64,000 bases of DNA. Origin: Eretmocerus hayati. Lineage: Eukaryota > Arthropoda > Insecta > Hymenoptera > Aphelinidae. The position numbers and the translations under genes are program-made. The stretch lies in the NCBI GenBank assembly GCA_029851415.1, contig CM056741.1:86256282-86320281 (forward strand), in the 5' to 3' direction. The notes beneath the pieces were generated by a model that saw only the letters and a program-made list of their open reading frames with translations, ran no database searches and was not told the DNA's origin. Shown here piece by piece: positions 22,845 to 35,240 of the stretch (position 1 is its first letter; each line of letters begins with the position of its first letter).

Positions 22845-22925
22845 CCTCCAACGTCCTTCAAGATCGACGAGACTTTGAATTTCCATCACGTTGAAGATCA
22901 TGGACGACAGAAAACTACCAATATT
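22845..22925 (+). repeat. Fragment of the hairpin-element family
   Basis: CGTCCTTCAAGATCGACGAG is identical to the segment after the candidate ribozyme cleavage site in the copy at 7542-7990. It is followed by degraded tail-like sequence (ATCATGGACGACAGAAAACT). No duplication was found. Confidence 0.5.
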
Positions 22926-22963
22926 CTGTCGATATCTCAGTGCAATCGCCACTTTCTTTGGTC

Positions 22964-24482
22964 CACGGCGAGCTTGAACCAAATCTTGATTTGACTGGAA
23001 GAAACTCCCGTGATTCCAACGGGATTTTCAAGTGTGGTTCAAAAATAGTGACCAAAAATTGTTTCACCGTAAGCTGTTGGGCGAATTTCGGGTCAGACGA
23101 CTCTCAAGTCTCTTAGATCGAGAAATGTGGTATACGGGCTAATAATTATCACGCAACTCGTCACATAATCTGATAATGTTCAATAACTTTCAGAATACCG
23201 TTGTTCCACATCAATCCTTCCACAAAAACATACAGAAAACACCGGTGTGAATGTTGAGCTGCCCGGAAGCGGTACTATAGATTATACGGTGTAAGTCGCA
23301 GGAATATCTGAAAAAGTCTCCAAAACAGAAAACTCATCAAAGTCAACCCCGAGACATTGGCTCACACAATCACTCATACGGTATTATGCACGATAGAAAT
23401 CAGGATTCAAGAGCAAAACCGGATTGATATGACCCGTCACGCTCATGTGAACCTCGAAAAACCTGATTTCGTGAAACGATCACGTTTCTTCCCGAAATTG
23501 TAACTCGTCTCCTAATCGAATCCAATTTAATGTACATAGACGTAAGTCATTCAGATTGCTTTGGTTTTTGATGAAGAATTGGATGCTTCTCGCAGGAATA
23601 TAATTGGTCAGACAGCGCAGTCGTGGTGAGATGAGAAGTATCGTCAATTTTTTTCTAAAAAGTGATCGCAGGTCATCATCAGGGAATATTCTCATGCCTG
23701 TTAGCAGTACATTCATGGGCTTAGAGTAAGTTGTAGTCTCGAGTTAAAGGTTCACTCGGCAAGAACACGTCTTTATCCTAAACTGTACTCAAATGCCAAC
23801 CTCAATACTTGAGAAGATGAGCCATGTCACATGCAAAGTTTCGTGATTTTTCGAACTAGATGACTCCGCAATTCCAACTATTCAGTTTCAGGTCTTCAGC
23901 TCGTTACAACTCAATCATAGGATTGTGAATGAAGAGTCAGAGTTAGTACAGAGTCCACATTTGATATTGGCACGAGTAATCAAAGTACTAAGCGCGGATC
24001 ACACGAATCACTACGTTCCGTATCTTTGCTCATGAGTGTGATTTGTGGGAAATTCATTGGTTCTGAGTTATTACATGTGTGAGAAGATCAAGAAGTGAAT
24101 GAGTTGATGATCTTCTGCGTATATCTTACTGATTCTTAGAACATTCCTTTTATGACGATTTATATCTAAACACCTCCTTTTTCGGCATCTCAAGACTCAA
24201 CCACGTGTTTGTTCTCTATATTTTCGTAGGAGAAATGATGGAACAATAGTGTTCTGTGAGTAATTGAGCATTATTAGATCGTGTGACGAGTTGCGTGATG
24301 ATCATGAGCCTGTATACCACATTTTTCGATCTTAGAGACGTGAAAATCGTCTGATTCAAAATTCGTCCGACGGCTTACGGTGGCAATTTTTTGGTAACTT
24401 GTTTTCACCCACACTTGATGATCCCGTTGGAATTTCGGGAGTTTCTTTCAGCCGGATTGAAATTTGGTTCAAGCTCACTGTG
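22964..24482. mobile_element. TIR element with CACGGTGAGC-type ends
   Basis: The ends CACGGCGAGCTTGAACC (22964) and inverted CACAGTGAGCTTGAACC (24482) start inverted repeats of about 280 bp. The interior has no recognisable gene. Its first nine bases resemble the ends of the foldback at 24911-28853, and its arms resemble those of 15469-16630. The flanks GGTC and AGTC may be a 4-bp duplication with one change. Confidence 0.6.
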
Positions 24483-24820
24483 AGTCCCTAGCGAGGGGCG
24501 AAGAACTGGGGAAACTTTGCACGGTTATAATACCCAATGGAGTCCGATTCTCTAGCTTTGAGGGCTTATTCAACGAAAGTGCCATCCCCGATGACTACTT
24601 ATGTGAGAACAATTGGAGGATAAATCCGCAAAGGGGTTCTTCGAGGCTGGAGAGAAAATTTCTCCTATAACTCATTATCCGTTGAGCAGGCAAAGGAGTT
24701 TCAAGCCTGGTTGGGTTTGGGCTTCCAGTTATACCCCGCGTAATCCCCTCTCCAATTTCCAAAATCCCTGTAGTATTTGAAAGGAATGAGGCCTTCCAGT
24801 ACACGAGGACTTTTTTCTAG

Positions 24821-24887
24821 TGTCATTCGTCTCATTCAACAATATTTGAAGGAATCCAGCCTCGTCAAAACATTACAAGTGATACAG
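24821..24887 (+). CDS. Smu1: SMU1 coding exon with LisH motif
   Basis: This 67-bp exon follows the acceptor 'gacttttttctag' and ends at CAG/gtaaac. It contributes one base to a split codon and 22 codons reading VIRLIQQYLKESSLVKTLQV and so on. This is the LisH dimerisation helix at the start of SMU1, a WD40 protein that acts with RED/IK in activation of the spliceosomal B complex in the nucleus. The exon ends in phase 0, which matches the start of the exon at 28903. In known SMU1 proteins about nine residues precede it, so one more coding exon should lie upstream. I did not find it here. Confidence 0.92.
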
Positions 24888-24910
24888 GTAAACTCAAGTT
24901 AACATCAACC

Positions 24911-27900
24911 CACGGTGAGTCATTTAGGCAAAAAAGTCAACGGTGCAGGAACATGGGATATTCCTGTGGGGTATGTTTCGGGAGTGTCTCAGGATCAATT
25001 TCCAACAAAAATCAAAATCATCCGCTTGGGGTTTTCAAAATAAAATCAATTCTTCTAATTTCAACTCTGGTTATGGGGACTATTACTCTCCAGAGTTTGA
25101 TACTCACGTTTCTTGGCTTGTAATAGATTCAGTAAAGTCAACGAGAAATACAAATTTGCCTTTTTCTGGTTGAAAATTCTGATTCTCTGGAATACCGTGT
25201 CAGAAACTCCGACAAATGCAGTAGTAACGATCGAATTTCATGTCACCGCGATAATCAACTATATGGAATGGTTTTGATTGTCAATCGCGTAATCATACTA
25301 TCACTATGGGTGAGAAAAATACTGGTTGATGGTAACTTTATCAGTAACAACATGTTCGATAACTGAATAGATCCAAAATTCGAAGAACACTCTACTTTGT
25401 CGACAGAGCTGCGCTTTGATAATGTTGGTAAAGGAAAACTCTGACAAACTCCACGAGACTTGCTCGGAGCTCATGTGACTCGAAAGTTGAAAGCGACATT
25501 CTGCAAGCTCCTTTGATGCTTCGAATTAATCAATGTTATGGAACGAAGAGGTAAGGTCACCGAGTGTTGGACGGAGTGAAGTGAGGTCACGCACCTCACA
25601 TGTCGTTAGAATGTTGTTGACTAGGCCAGTGAGTGGAACATTGGTTTCTGAAAAAAATAGTAGTAGATGTTCCTTTTCTTCCCTGGTGTAGGATACCATA
25701 TAAAATACTGAAACATGAAATGGAATAATTTTTGGCCATGGCAAAAAGTTATAGCAACAAAATAGTGGAAATTTAAGCACTTTTTTCACTATTTTGCGTG
25801 CAGTGATTCTGGATTACATATTTTATCGTTTATGCCTTGACCATCTCGTAGCTGGTTCAATTCTCTACAGATTGGGAAAAAAACATCTCTCTATCGTTTT
25901 TCCAACCCCCGTTATTCAGCAACCAAGGAAGGGTTGAGTCGAATTTCGCCCCTACCTATAACTCCACGGAAAATGCATGAATTATCCTGTAAGTCCTAGA
26001 ATATATGTATTCCATGTTCCACAATACCCATACCAAATTTCATGAAGATCGGTCCATTAACACCGGAGCACTTGTAATTTGTTTATGAAAATTAGTCGAT
26101 TTTGTCATAACTATCCAAACGCTCCATGACCAGATAGAGAAAAAATTCTAAATGGAGGACCTTTCTGAAACCTTCAACAACAATAACCAACCGTCAAATG
26201 AACTTTTCATTGATCGTACTCAGCCCCAGGTGAAATTGTTTATAACTTTCGGATTTTTGACATTTTCTTTTGCGCATAGGGCCTCGAAGAGTCAACGAAT
26301 CGAAAAATTTTTTCTCGGTTCGTGGAGTTCTAGTCTTTTTCTAAATTTTGAGAAGAAAAACGTTGTCCTAGGACGTTCTGGGCCCGAGTTCCTTTTTTTC
26401 AAAAATCATTGTTCTTAAACAATTGGGCCTGGAAGGCTATCTCTTGGGGAATATATGGAGGAGACCCGAAACTTCGATAAAAAAAATATTGGAACTACGT
26501 ACCTCGGCTCTCCTCGCCACTGTTGTTGTTAGCAGTTGTTGTAAATTTCAAAATCGAGCGCGCTGGAAATTTCTGCAACATCTTGGGTTCTACCCAACCT
26601 TTTTCGTTCATTCTTTTTTTAAATAGGGGTAGCTCTCAAAAAAAAACATAATGGCGTCTGTTTCAGGGTGATTGGGAGGATTTTTGTATGTATGAAAATA
26701 TCGAAATTTTCAGTCAAATTTTTACCTCTACATTTTTCATCCGTTTTGGTGTTAGGAAGTCTTCCAAAGCTCTTATACTTCGTGAATCATCCACAAAAAG
26801 TTGTTGTCAAATCATGCGACAACTCTATTTCTTGAGTATAAATGTACTTGCCAGCTTATATGTCTCATTCCGACACATGAAACCACACTATTGTCTCATG
26901 ATGCCGTGAATAAATTTTAAAGAAGAAAATTAGAATTATTGAGTAACAAAATGAAATTCTGATTGTAGATGCACCCTTCAACTGAAAATCGTTATGAAAA
27001 AGTGTCACTGAATGGATTGTTTCAATTTTTCGAAGACAGTGAGCAATATTCATCCCTGTTTTGTTATTCAACAACACCTTTCTGTGAAGTATCCACGAAG
27101 TATGAAAGCTTTGGAAGACCCCCCAACACCAAAACGGATGAAAGACGTAGAGGTAAAAATTTAACTCGAAATTTCGATATTTTCATACATACAAAAGTCC
27201 ATCCAATCACCCTGAAACAGACACCATTATGTTTTTTTCTGACGAGCTACCCCTATTTGAAGAAAGAATGAACGAAATGGTTGGGTAGAACCCGAGATAT
27301 TGCAAAAATTTTCAGCGCGCTCGATTTTGAAGAGCGCGCTTCGTTTTCTGTGGGGCCGCGTGGCGCCGGAAGAGAGTACCCCCAGTCCGCCGCCATTAGC
27401 CGGATTCGGCTACAGCCGAAATTTACAACAACTGCTAACAACAACAGCGGCGAGGAAAGCCGAGGTACGTAGTTCCAATATTTTTTTCATTGAAGTTTCG
27501 GGTCTCCTCCATATTTTCCCCAAGAGACAGCCTTCCAGGCCCAATTGTTTAAGAACAATAATTTAAAAAAAAAACGTTACTCGGGCCCAGAACGTCCTAG
27601 GACAACGTTTTTCTTCTTCAAATTTAGAGAAAGACTAGAACTTCACGGATTGAGAAGAATTTTTCGATTTGTTGACTCTTCGAGGCCCTGTGCGCAAAAG
27701 AAAATGTCGAAAATCCAAAAGTTATGAACAACTTCATCTGGGGCTGAGTACGATCGATAAAAAATACATTTTATGGTTGGTTATTGTTGTTGAAGGTTTC
27801 AGAAAGGTCATCCATTTTGAATTTTTTCTCTATCCGGTCATGGAGCGTTTTGATAGTTATGGCAAAATCGACTCATTTTCATAAACAAATTACAAGTGCT

Positions 27901-28853
27901 CCGGTGTTAATAGATCGATCTTCTTGAAATTTGATATGGGTATTGTGGAACATGGAATACATATATTCTAGGACTTACAGGATAATTCATGCATTTTCCG
28001 TGGAGTTACAGGTAGGGGTGAAATTCGACTCAACCCTTTCTTTCTTGCTAAATAACGGGGGTTGGAAAAACGATAGAGAGATGTTTTTCTCCAATCTGTA
28101 GAGAATTGAACCAGCTACAAGATGGTCGAGGCATAAACGATATAATATGTAATCCAGAATCACTGCACGCAAAATAGTGAAAAAAGTGCTTAAATTTTCA
28201 CTATTTTGTTGCTACAACTTGTTGCCATCTCCAAACATTGTTCCATTTCATGTTTCAATATTCTATATGGTATCTTACACCAGAAAAAAAAGAAACATCT
28301 ACTACTATTTTTTTCAAAAACCGGTACCTTATAATTCTCTACTCACTGGCCTATACGTAGACGCGGGCGATTTCTGATTTCTTTACCCCTCTGATGTGTA
28401 TCTCATATATGTCAACATTGTTTGTGCCTACCGACATTGCCAACGAGAAAAGTTTTTAACATAACACTGAAGTTTGATCTCTAGTTCTGCAAGAAAATAT
28501 AGAAAGAGATCATTTATCGCGTTGCAAGGAGATTTAATTGTTACCACTGCGTTTGTCGGAGTTTCTGACCAGGTATTCTAGAAGATTTTAAATCAAAGAG
28601 AAGGCATATTTGTATTTCTCGTTGACTCTACCGAATCAATTACAGGCCAAGAAACGTGAGTATCAAACTCTGGAGAGTAATAGTCCCCATAACCAGAGTT
28701 GAAATTAGAAGAATTGATTTTACTTTGAAAACCCCAAGCGGATGATTTTGATTTTTGTTGGAAATTGATCCTGAGACCCCCCCCGAAACATACCCCACAA
28801 GAATATCCCATGTCCCTGCACCTTTGACTTTTTCGCCCAAATGACTCACCGTG
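24911..28853. mobile_element. Large palindromic foldback element (arms 1.8-1.9 kb, AACC duplication)
   Basis: The left arm (24911-26805) and right arm (about 27065-28853) are diverged inverted copies of each other around a 260-bp centre. The ends are CACGGTGAGTC and GACTCACCGTG, flanked by AACC (24907-24910 and 28854-28857). The right arm has an extra GC-rich 90-bp block near 27335-27420, and the arms differ in length around 25200-25520. There is no transposase frame. It occupies almost the whole intron between two SMU1 exons, ending 49 bp before the downstream exon. Arm divergence argues against an assembly artefact. Confidence 0.85.
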
Positions 28854-28902
28854 AACCATGATTTTCCGTCGATACAAATTGATTTGCCGTATTCATTCCC
28901 AG

Positions 28903-29046
28903 GAGGAAACTGGGGTCTCCCTCAACACCGTAGATAGCGTGGATGGTTTCGTTGCTGACATCAACAATGGGCACTGGGATACAGTACTAAAAGCAATACA
29001 ATCTCTGAAGTTGCCTGATAAAAAACTCATCGACTTGTATGAACAG
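28903..29046 (+). CDS. Smu1: SMU1 coding exon with first part of the CTLH domain
   Basis: This 144-bp exon follows acceptor 'attcattcccag' and ends CAG/gtaatc. It encodes exactly 48 residues from [20 protein letters not shown] to [13 protein letters not shown] and starts and ends in phase 0. The segment is nearly identical to metazoan SMU1 in the region joining LisH to CTLH. It fits the exon at 24821-24887 on its left and the one at 50937-51051 on its right. No stop or indel is present, so I read it as part of a functional gene. Confidence 0.95.
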
Positions 29047-29927
29047 GTAATCATTTCCAGAATTTTGCCCTAGGATTAGGAGTAGATGAACTAGGGGACA
29101 TTTCGTACGAATGTGCCGAAAAATTCCCTAAAGATTCTAGTACGTGTTGGGATTCTGTGCTAGAAGTCGCGTAGACGTTCAGGCACACCCTGTGCTACTG
29201 ATGCTGTTCGTGTTAGGAAGCCCACAAGCATCCTTGTATGGTGTTTGAACGCTGTTCCAGAAACCCGCCACTCAGGAGCGTAACCGATCAAGCCTTGAGG
29301 GCACCACTGCCTGCACAACCCACATTGAGAAAACCACGCAGTAGGCAGAGCCAGTGAGCCTGGTAGAAACTAGTCCGCTCGTCCGAGTGATTGAAACAGC
29401 GTCTCCTGCTCGGCACATTTTCGCTTGATTACAACAATAATATGCACCAAATTCGTCTACCAATGTCACGGAGAACTATGAAATGTTCTCAAAATGCTTC
29501 TAGTGTGATACAAGTACGGGTGAAATGATTGTAAACGAGTTGAAACACGCTCAGAAGCCGAGCGGTCGAGCAAGGGAATATATAGGTATACTGCATGGCA
29601 TTTGATGATGAAGCGACGTGTAGATATGTATTCCCTAACCACTCGGCTTGTTCAGGAATTTTGAGAAAAGGGAGAGGCCTCGTTTAGTTTGAGGTATGTA
29701 AACGGTCACGTGACCTCACGCACATCGCTATGCGCTCACATGTCTCGCTTCTTGCCTGCGGTAGCTCGCGCTGTTCCGGAAATGAGTTATGCCAATTTAC
29801 TGGCCTACGGCGCCCCTCTCGCTATATAGTGCTTCGTGTGGAACAGGCAATTACCTCACAATCTCACGATCAAAGTGCACGAGCCCGCAGACCGTGATCA
29901 TCTGTGAAGTTGCACACGCATTTATTA
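29047..29927. other. SMU1 intron, no element recognised
   Basis: This is the first part of a 21.9-kb intron. A weak inverted repeat (about 29552-29575 with 29625-29652, 'agccgagYggt' and 'gggaataYat') is the only structure noted. Confidence 0.45.
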
Positions 29928-31039
29928 GACTGCGCAACATGATTTTGGGTCTGAAATAATGCATGGACCGGACAATGATTTTCTGTGTATTTTTTGACAC
30001 TGAAACCGAATCCATCCTCAGATTTGCTCCTACACATCAGGGATTTTTTTTAATTCAAACAAACTGATTCTCCAGGAATCAGCGTTTTTTTACGCTTTTT
30101 GCTAAGTTTGTGAATTAAACGTCTCTTAGCCAGGGAGTAAAGATGGATCGAAATGCATATCAAAATATGTTTCCCTACGCATTTTGACCTGCTGAACACG
30201 ATCCCGGTATTTTCAGAGCGCTATATCGTATTCTTGAAGCTGTATGAGCTTATTAGTCCACTTGGCATTATGAAAAAAAGTCTCATTTTGCAATGAATCT
30301 TTGAAAAATCATATAACGGGTTAGAATGGACCAGATTAGACGTTCGACCTCGCATTCTCTTCATTATGTATTATTCTTTGAGGAAAAAATTTGTCCGATA
30401 GCCGTAGAGGCACTAGTTTGATGACAGAAATTTTTCCTCGACGTACTTTCGACCAATTTTCATGGCAATGTGAACATATGCCTGGAGTGCATTTATTCTA
30501 TGGTGTCAGAGTACATCCACCCAAATCGAGTGCAAAAAAGCGTCAGAGCATGCCAAAGAGATTGGTAGAGATCCCCAGATTGTATCGTTCCATCGATAAA
30601 TGCAAGCAGGTACTCGAAGCTTTCTCCTATACTCGTAACGCTCCCTCAATTCTGAGTTTCAGAATCCTGCCGCTAGGTGGCATACTGAGTTCTGGTCCTT
30701 TACATCAGATCAGTAGAGTACTGGACATATATCAGTATCTTGCTGTACCCCCATTTCACTAGAGTTTCACTCTAAAATTGTGGTGAGCACCTCTGAAAGG
30801 TCAACCACTTCACTTAGCTGCTGTACAGAGTAACAAATCTAATAGTCGAGACTTTCAGTCGTATATAACTCCGCTACTCATAGAAGGCAGTGACGTTGTC
30901 TGACAAGCTGGAGTGTTGGCCTGTTCACTGTACAGAGAACTACCATCGTCGAGAATTGAGTCAAGACTCACAGAAACATGTCTCGCCAATACTAGTGTCT
31001 TAACGCCCGAGCAAATTTTGCTATGTATGCATCAAGTAT

Positions 31040-32821
31040 ATGTTCGAGGAAGACAAGCGCAACTTCACATCTGCGCTGCAAAAAGATTATGAAAATTTTC
31101 TTGGTCTCAAGCCTGAGAATTTGGTCGAACCCTGGACTCCTGATCACATTTGTCTCAGCTGTTCCATCAGATTAGTACCACAGAGTCCTCAAAATCTCCA
31201 TCTTTCAATGCCTAGACTGTGGAGAGAACAGAGAGACCATGTTAGTGACTGTCACTTCCGTTTGACTCGGGTGACGGGATATTCTTCGAAAACTAAACAC
31301 CAAGATCGAATATCCAGTTGTATCTCTCGTGACAAAACCCATCCCGGGTACACCCGCGCATCTGGCTACTGTTCCTACCCAAGATGTTGAGATGCAAGAT
31401 TCGCAACCGTCGCACAGTGGGGCCAGGACATCTTTCTAGGGCTCAGTGCCATGCAAATTCTTAACTTATCGCCGTGTCCGGGATCGGACGGTATTCTGAT
31501 AACTGAGAGCAACATTCCTCGTTCCCGGACATGGCAATAAGTTGAGAATTTGCGTGGCGCTGAGCCCTAGAAAGATGCACGGGCCCCACTGTGCGTCGTT
31601 GGAAAGTCAGGGAACCAGCTCTCAACACTCCACCTTCGATTTCGGACAAGAGCTGAACAAACGTATTCTTTTCAGTCAAAAAAAGCTGAACGATGCAGTC
31701 AGAGATTTGGATCTCTCGAAGTCCAAAGCAGAACTTTCAGCTTCTCGACTGAATGGAATGAATCTTCTCGAAAAAGGAGTTCGCATCACTCATTTGAGAG
31801 ATCGACAGGTAGAGTTGAGAGTTTATTCTACTGAGGAGGACGGAGACCCCTACTGCTGTGATACTGAAGGTCTTTTTGCTGAGCTTCAATACGAGCACGT
31901 AGCCGATGCATGGCGTCTCTTCATCGATTCCAACAAAACCAGTTTGAAAGCTGTATTGCTACATAATGGAAATGGACAGCCTTCCGTTCCAGTTTTTTAC
32001 GGCACGCAGACCAAAGAGAACTATACAAACGTTAAAAATCTTCTCGAGAAGATTAGTTACAAACGATATAATTACAATTTATGTGGTGATTTCAAGATAG
32101 TAAGTCTCGTCCTCGGGTGACAGTTGGGATATACAAAACATATGTGTTTTCTTTGTGAATGGGGCTCTCGAAATAAGAGTGATCATTACACGAAGAAAGA
32201 TTGGCCTAGAAGAGAACATATTGTACTGAGGGTGAAGATCGCTATTGCTCAGCCATTGATCGACCCAAAAAAGTATTCCTACCTCCACTCCACATCAAAT
32301 TAGGATTAGTCAGAAGCTTCATCAAGAAGATGGAGGAGACTTCAGAGGGATTTCTTTATCTCAAGGAAGAGTTCCCGGGTATATCCGACGCAAAATTGGA
32401 GGAGGGCGTATTGGTCGGCCCTGATATTAGGAACCCGATGCTTGATCACTCATTTGATCAAAAACTTGTAGGAATCGAAGTAGGAACGTGGGAATCTGTG
32501 AGAAATGTCATAACAAATTCCTTAGGGAATAGGAAATCTGATCATTATAAGATGTTGATGGAAAATATGTTGTTCAATTTCAAGAATATGGGAGTCGATA
32601 TAAGTCTGAAAATCCACATGTTAGATTCTCACTTGGATTCCTTCCCTGAAAATCTTGGAGCAGTGAGTGATGAATACGGTGAGGGGTTACACCAAGATAT
32701 ATCTGAGTTGAAGAAGAGATATACTGGAGATAATCCGAATATGCTGGCTGACTACTGTTGTTTCCTGTTTTCCGAAGACTCCAGTTTACATAGGAGGAAA
32801 GTAGCCAGAAAAACATTCTGA
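31040..32821 (+). pseudogene. EnSpm-like transposase, copy 2, broken
   Basis: Three open segments are homologous to the copy at 12784-14550. 31040-31390 has LWREQRDHVSDCHF, then a frameshift near the TKH motif. 31594-32117 runs from the far side of the MITE to a TGA at 32118-32120; the other copy has a leucine codon there. 32330-32821 is in another frame, after a lost A in the run near 32270; it contains HLDSFPENLGAVSDEY and ADYCCFLF. The two copies carry different lesions, which shows independent decay. The WGSR motif lost to a stop in copy 1 is intact here at about 32160. Confidence 0.75.
31413..31593. mobile_element. Transib-like MITE with CACAGTG ends and CGTCG duplication
   Basis: This 181-bp unit starts CACAGTGGGGCC and ends GGCCCCACTGTG. 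It is flanked by CGTCG (31408-31412 and 31594-31598). The arms match for about 70 bp (for example 'catctttctagggctcag' on both). Comparison with the other transposase copy (13285-13310) shows that the host sequence without the insert has a single copy of the pentamer position, so the duplication is real. It would be non-autonomous. Confidence 0.8.
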
Positions 32822-33747
32822 GGATTCAAGAAGATTTTTGGGGATGATCATTCAAATGTACCCAATAAGAACCTGAACCAATATTCCATTGCCCTCAATG
32901 CACTCTATTACTATAGAATAAATGCACTATAGGGGTATGTTTACGTCGCCATGAGAATTGGTCGAAATTACGTCGAGAAGAAAATTTTTGTCATCAAACC
33001 AGTGCCTCTACGGCTATCGGATAAATTTCTTCCTCAAAGAATGTTACATAATGAAGAAAATGCGAGGTCAAACGTCTAATTTGGTCCATCCTGACCCGTT
33101 ATATGATTTTCCAAAGATTTATTGCAAAATGAGACTTTTCTTCCTAATACCAGGTGGACTAATGAGCTCATACGGCTTCAAGATTACGCTCTGAAAATAC
33201 TGGGATCGTGTTCAGCAGGTCAAAATACGTAGGAAAACATATTTTGATATGCATTTTGACCCATCTTCACTCCCTGGCTAAGAGATGTTCAATTCACAAA
33301 ATTAGCAAGAAGTGCGAAAAACGCTGATTCTCAGAGAATCAGTTTTTTCAATTTAAAGAGATTCCTGACGTGGAGGCGCAAATCTGAGGTCGAATTCGGT
33401 TTCAGTGTTGAAAAATACAGAAGAGAATCATTGTCTGGTCCATGCATTATTTCAGACCCAAAATTTTGTTGCGCAGTGTTATTTGACGCGAGTGAACTGT
33501 GTATTTTAGGTGTGATTTTAGTGAATAATTTTTGTCAAACCACCACGTCGCATTTCGCACTCACTGGACTTGAGTGTTCTCGCTCCTCCCTCCTCATCCT
33601 TCGTATGCAGCAACCTCAAGAGAAGCCCTCAGCTTTCGAACAAGGTTTCTGAACGTGTCTGAACTTGTTGACAAACATTTCACCTGTACTCGTGTTACAC
33701 TAAAAGCATCTTGAAAACATCTAGTTCCTATTCGTGACATTTGTGGG

Positions 33748-33925
33748 CAAGGGACCCTGCACTGAAAGATGGGATTTTGGGTCTAGGTGAATTTTGTCGG
33801 GGGAATATTACGTTGTACAGCGGGGAATCCCGAATAAAAAGATCGATGGGCTCAAAGACGGAAAATGGCTAGTTTTTCAGGATTAATTGATCAATAGTGA
33901 AAAACTGGAGGTTATGGGGTTGCCT
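33748..33925. repeat. Dispersed repeat (inverted relative at 48028-48212)
   Basis: The stretch 'ggattttgggtctaggtgaa' to 'ctggaggttatggggtt' matches the reverse complement of 48028-48212 in order and length. It is probably an end of an unrecognised element. Confidence 0.6.
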
Positions 33926-34107
33926 AAAACAATAACATGAGCCCGATAGTATATACCTCGCGTTCGAAATCAGGTAGTTGGAAATGCTCTTGTTGAGTTT
34001 AATGTAAGACCGAGCTCGTCACTCTCAGAACTAGACTATTTTATCGTGCAAAAATTATTCCCATGATAAATGCGAATAAAATGGATTGAGATTGCGGAAA
34101 TGCACGA

Positions 34108-34350
34108 TTGACATACGCGGGTCGAACGAAATTGAGTTCGATTAGCCAAGGGATGGTGTTTTCTAAGTATTATGAGGTCACTGGAGACGAAATTGACATC
34201 GTTGAGCTCCCAAATCGACATGCGTGGGCGTAAACGGGGGTGGAGGCGTGGGTCGAACGAAATCGAGTTTGGAAAGCCTAGAAATGGTGTGTCTTAGGTA
34301 TTTTGAGGTCGCTGGACATGAATTCGACATCGCCAAGCCTCTGAATGCAA
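34108..34350. repeat. Tandem duplication, about 130-bp unit
   Basis: Two units share 'gggtcgaacgaaatYgagtt', 'atggtgtNttctaRgtatt', 'tgaggtcRctgga' and 'attYgacatcg'. Confidence 0.7.
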
Positions 34351-34574
34351 TCACGATGATTCTCTTTCATCATATTTTTTACCTTGAAACTACCACTATC
34401 AAGGATCAAAAAGAAGTTGACGAAGGAATAGTGGATCCGCAAATCCAATTACGAATTTTATCAGCGTAGGAGGAATTATATCCCGTAGCCGAAAGGGTGG
34501 AAATTATCCGAGGGAGTGTAGCTCTCAGTTACCATAGAATAAGCGCATAGCAGTTGCTACCTAGTCGCAAAGAA

Positions 34575-35240
34575 ATTGATGGATATCTTAGATAGTGCAC
34601 CTGTGATTGCTCAATTCTGTGATCAAAATCCTCAAGGATGGAGAGATTTTATTCAAGATTGGGGCGTGAACCTAAGGAAGACTAGTGACCACAAGCAGGT
34701 CTGGGTGGTTTTCTCTGATCTTGGCCACTTCCACAAGCAGATTCTGATTCCAAGTTACGGGAAGCGTCGGATATTCTGAATACCATGCGCATGTGCCATT
34801 CATCATTGGGCGAAAAAGGGTTTGTAGAGCATCCGAAGTATCTTAGATAGTGTAACACCAATTCTTCAGCATCGCCATTACAATTTTCGGAAACGTTTAG
34901 AATCACATAGAATTCGGAGCGTGGATTCTCCGAGAGATAGTTCTCACAAACATTTGCACATTTTGTTTTCCGATTCTGACCTTTCTCACCATCCGAATCT
35001 CACTTGTAGATGTGGAAAAATTCGGGAATTCGATTACCACACGGAACCAAGCGCAATGGGATGGACGTTGGAATGAGAAATCTTAGAGAGGAAGTAGCAC
35101 TAATTTTGCCGGACTGTGACCAGAATATTCGAGGATGAATTGAATCACAGGGAATATTGGGCGTGAATCTTATTGAGCATAGTGACCACAGTGTCATTCG
35201 AGTTTCGCTTATTCAATTCGATCATCTTCCAGAGCAGAAT
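34575..35240. repeat. Tandem repeat, about 250-bp unit, three diverged copies
   Basis: 'atcttagatagtg' type starts are seen at 34584, 34839 and 35080, each followed by similar blocks ('gaattcggagcgtgga', 'tattgggcgtgaatc'). Confidence 0.6.

Larger units (their letters stand above)
29928..33478 (+). mobile_element. EnSpm/CACTA-like DNA transposon, copy 2
   Basis: The ends are GACTGCGCAAC at 29928 (first base changed from C) and inverted CACTGCGCAAC at 33478. They are flanked by TTA (29925-29927 and 33479-33481). The terminal inverted repeats extend for hundreds of bases and match copy 1. It carries a transposase pseudogene (31040-32821) and a Transib-like MITE at 31413-31593. It lies in an SMU1 intron, on the same strand. 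Confidence 0.75.

Noticed and set aside
25526..28377. Matching frames starting MKKVLKF on opposite strands
   Set aside because: Each lies in one arm of the large palindrome. The frames diverge with indels and lack any family signature.
29552..29652. tRNA A-box-like 'gccgagYggt' in inverted pair
   Set aside because: No B box and no cloverleaf. It is better explained as a short inverted repeat.
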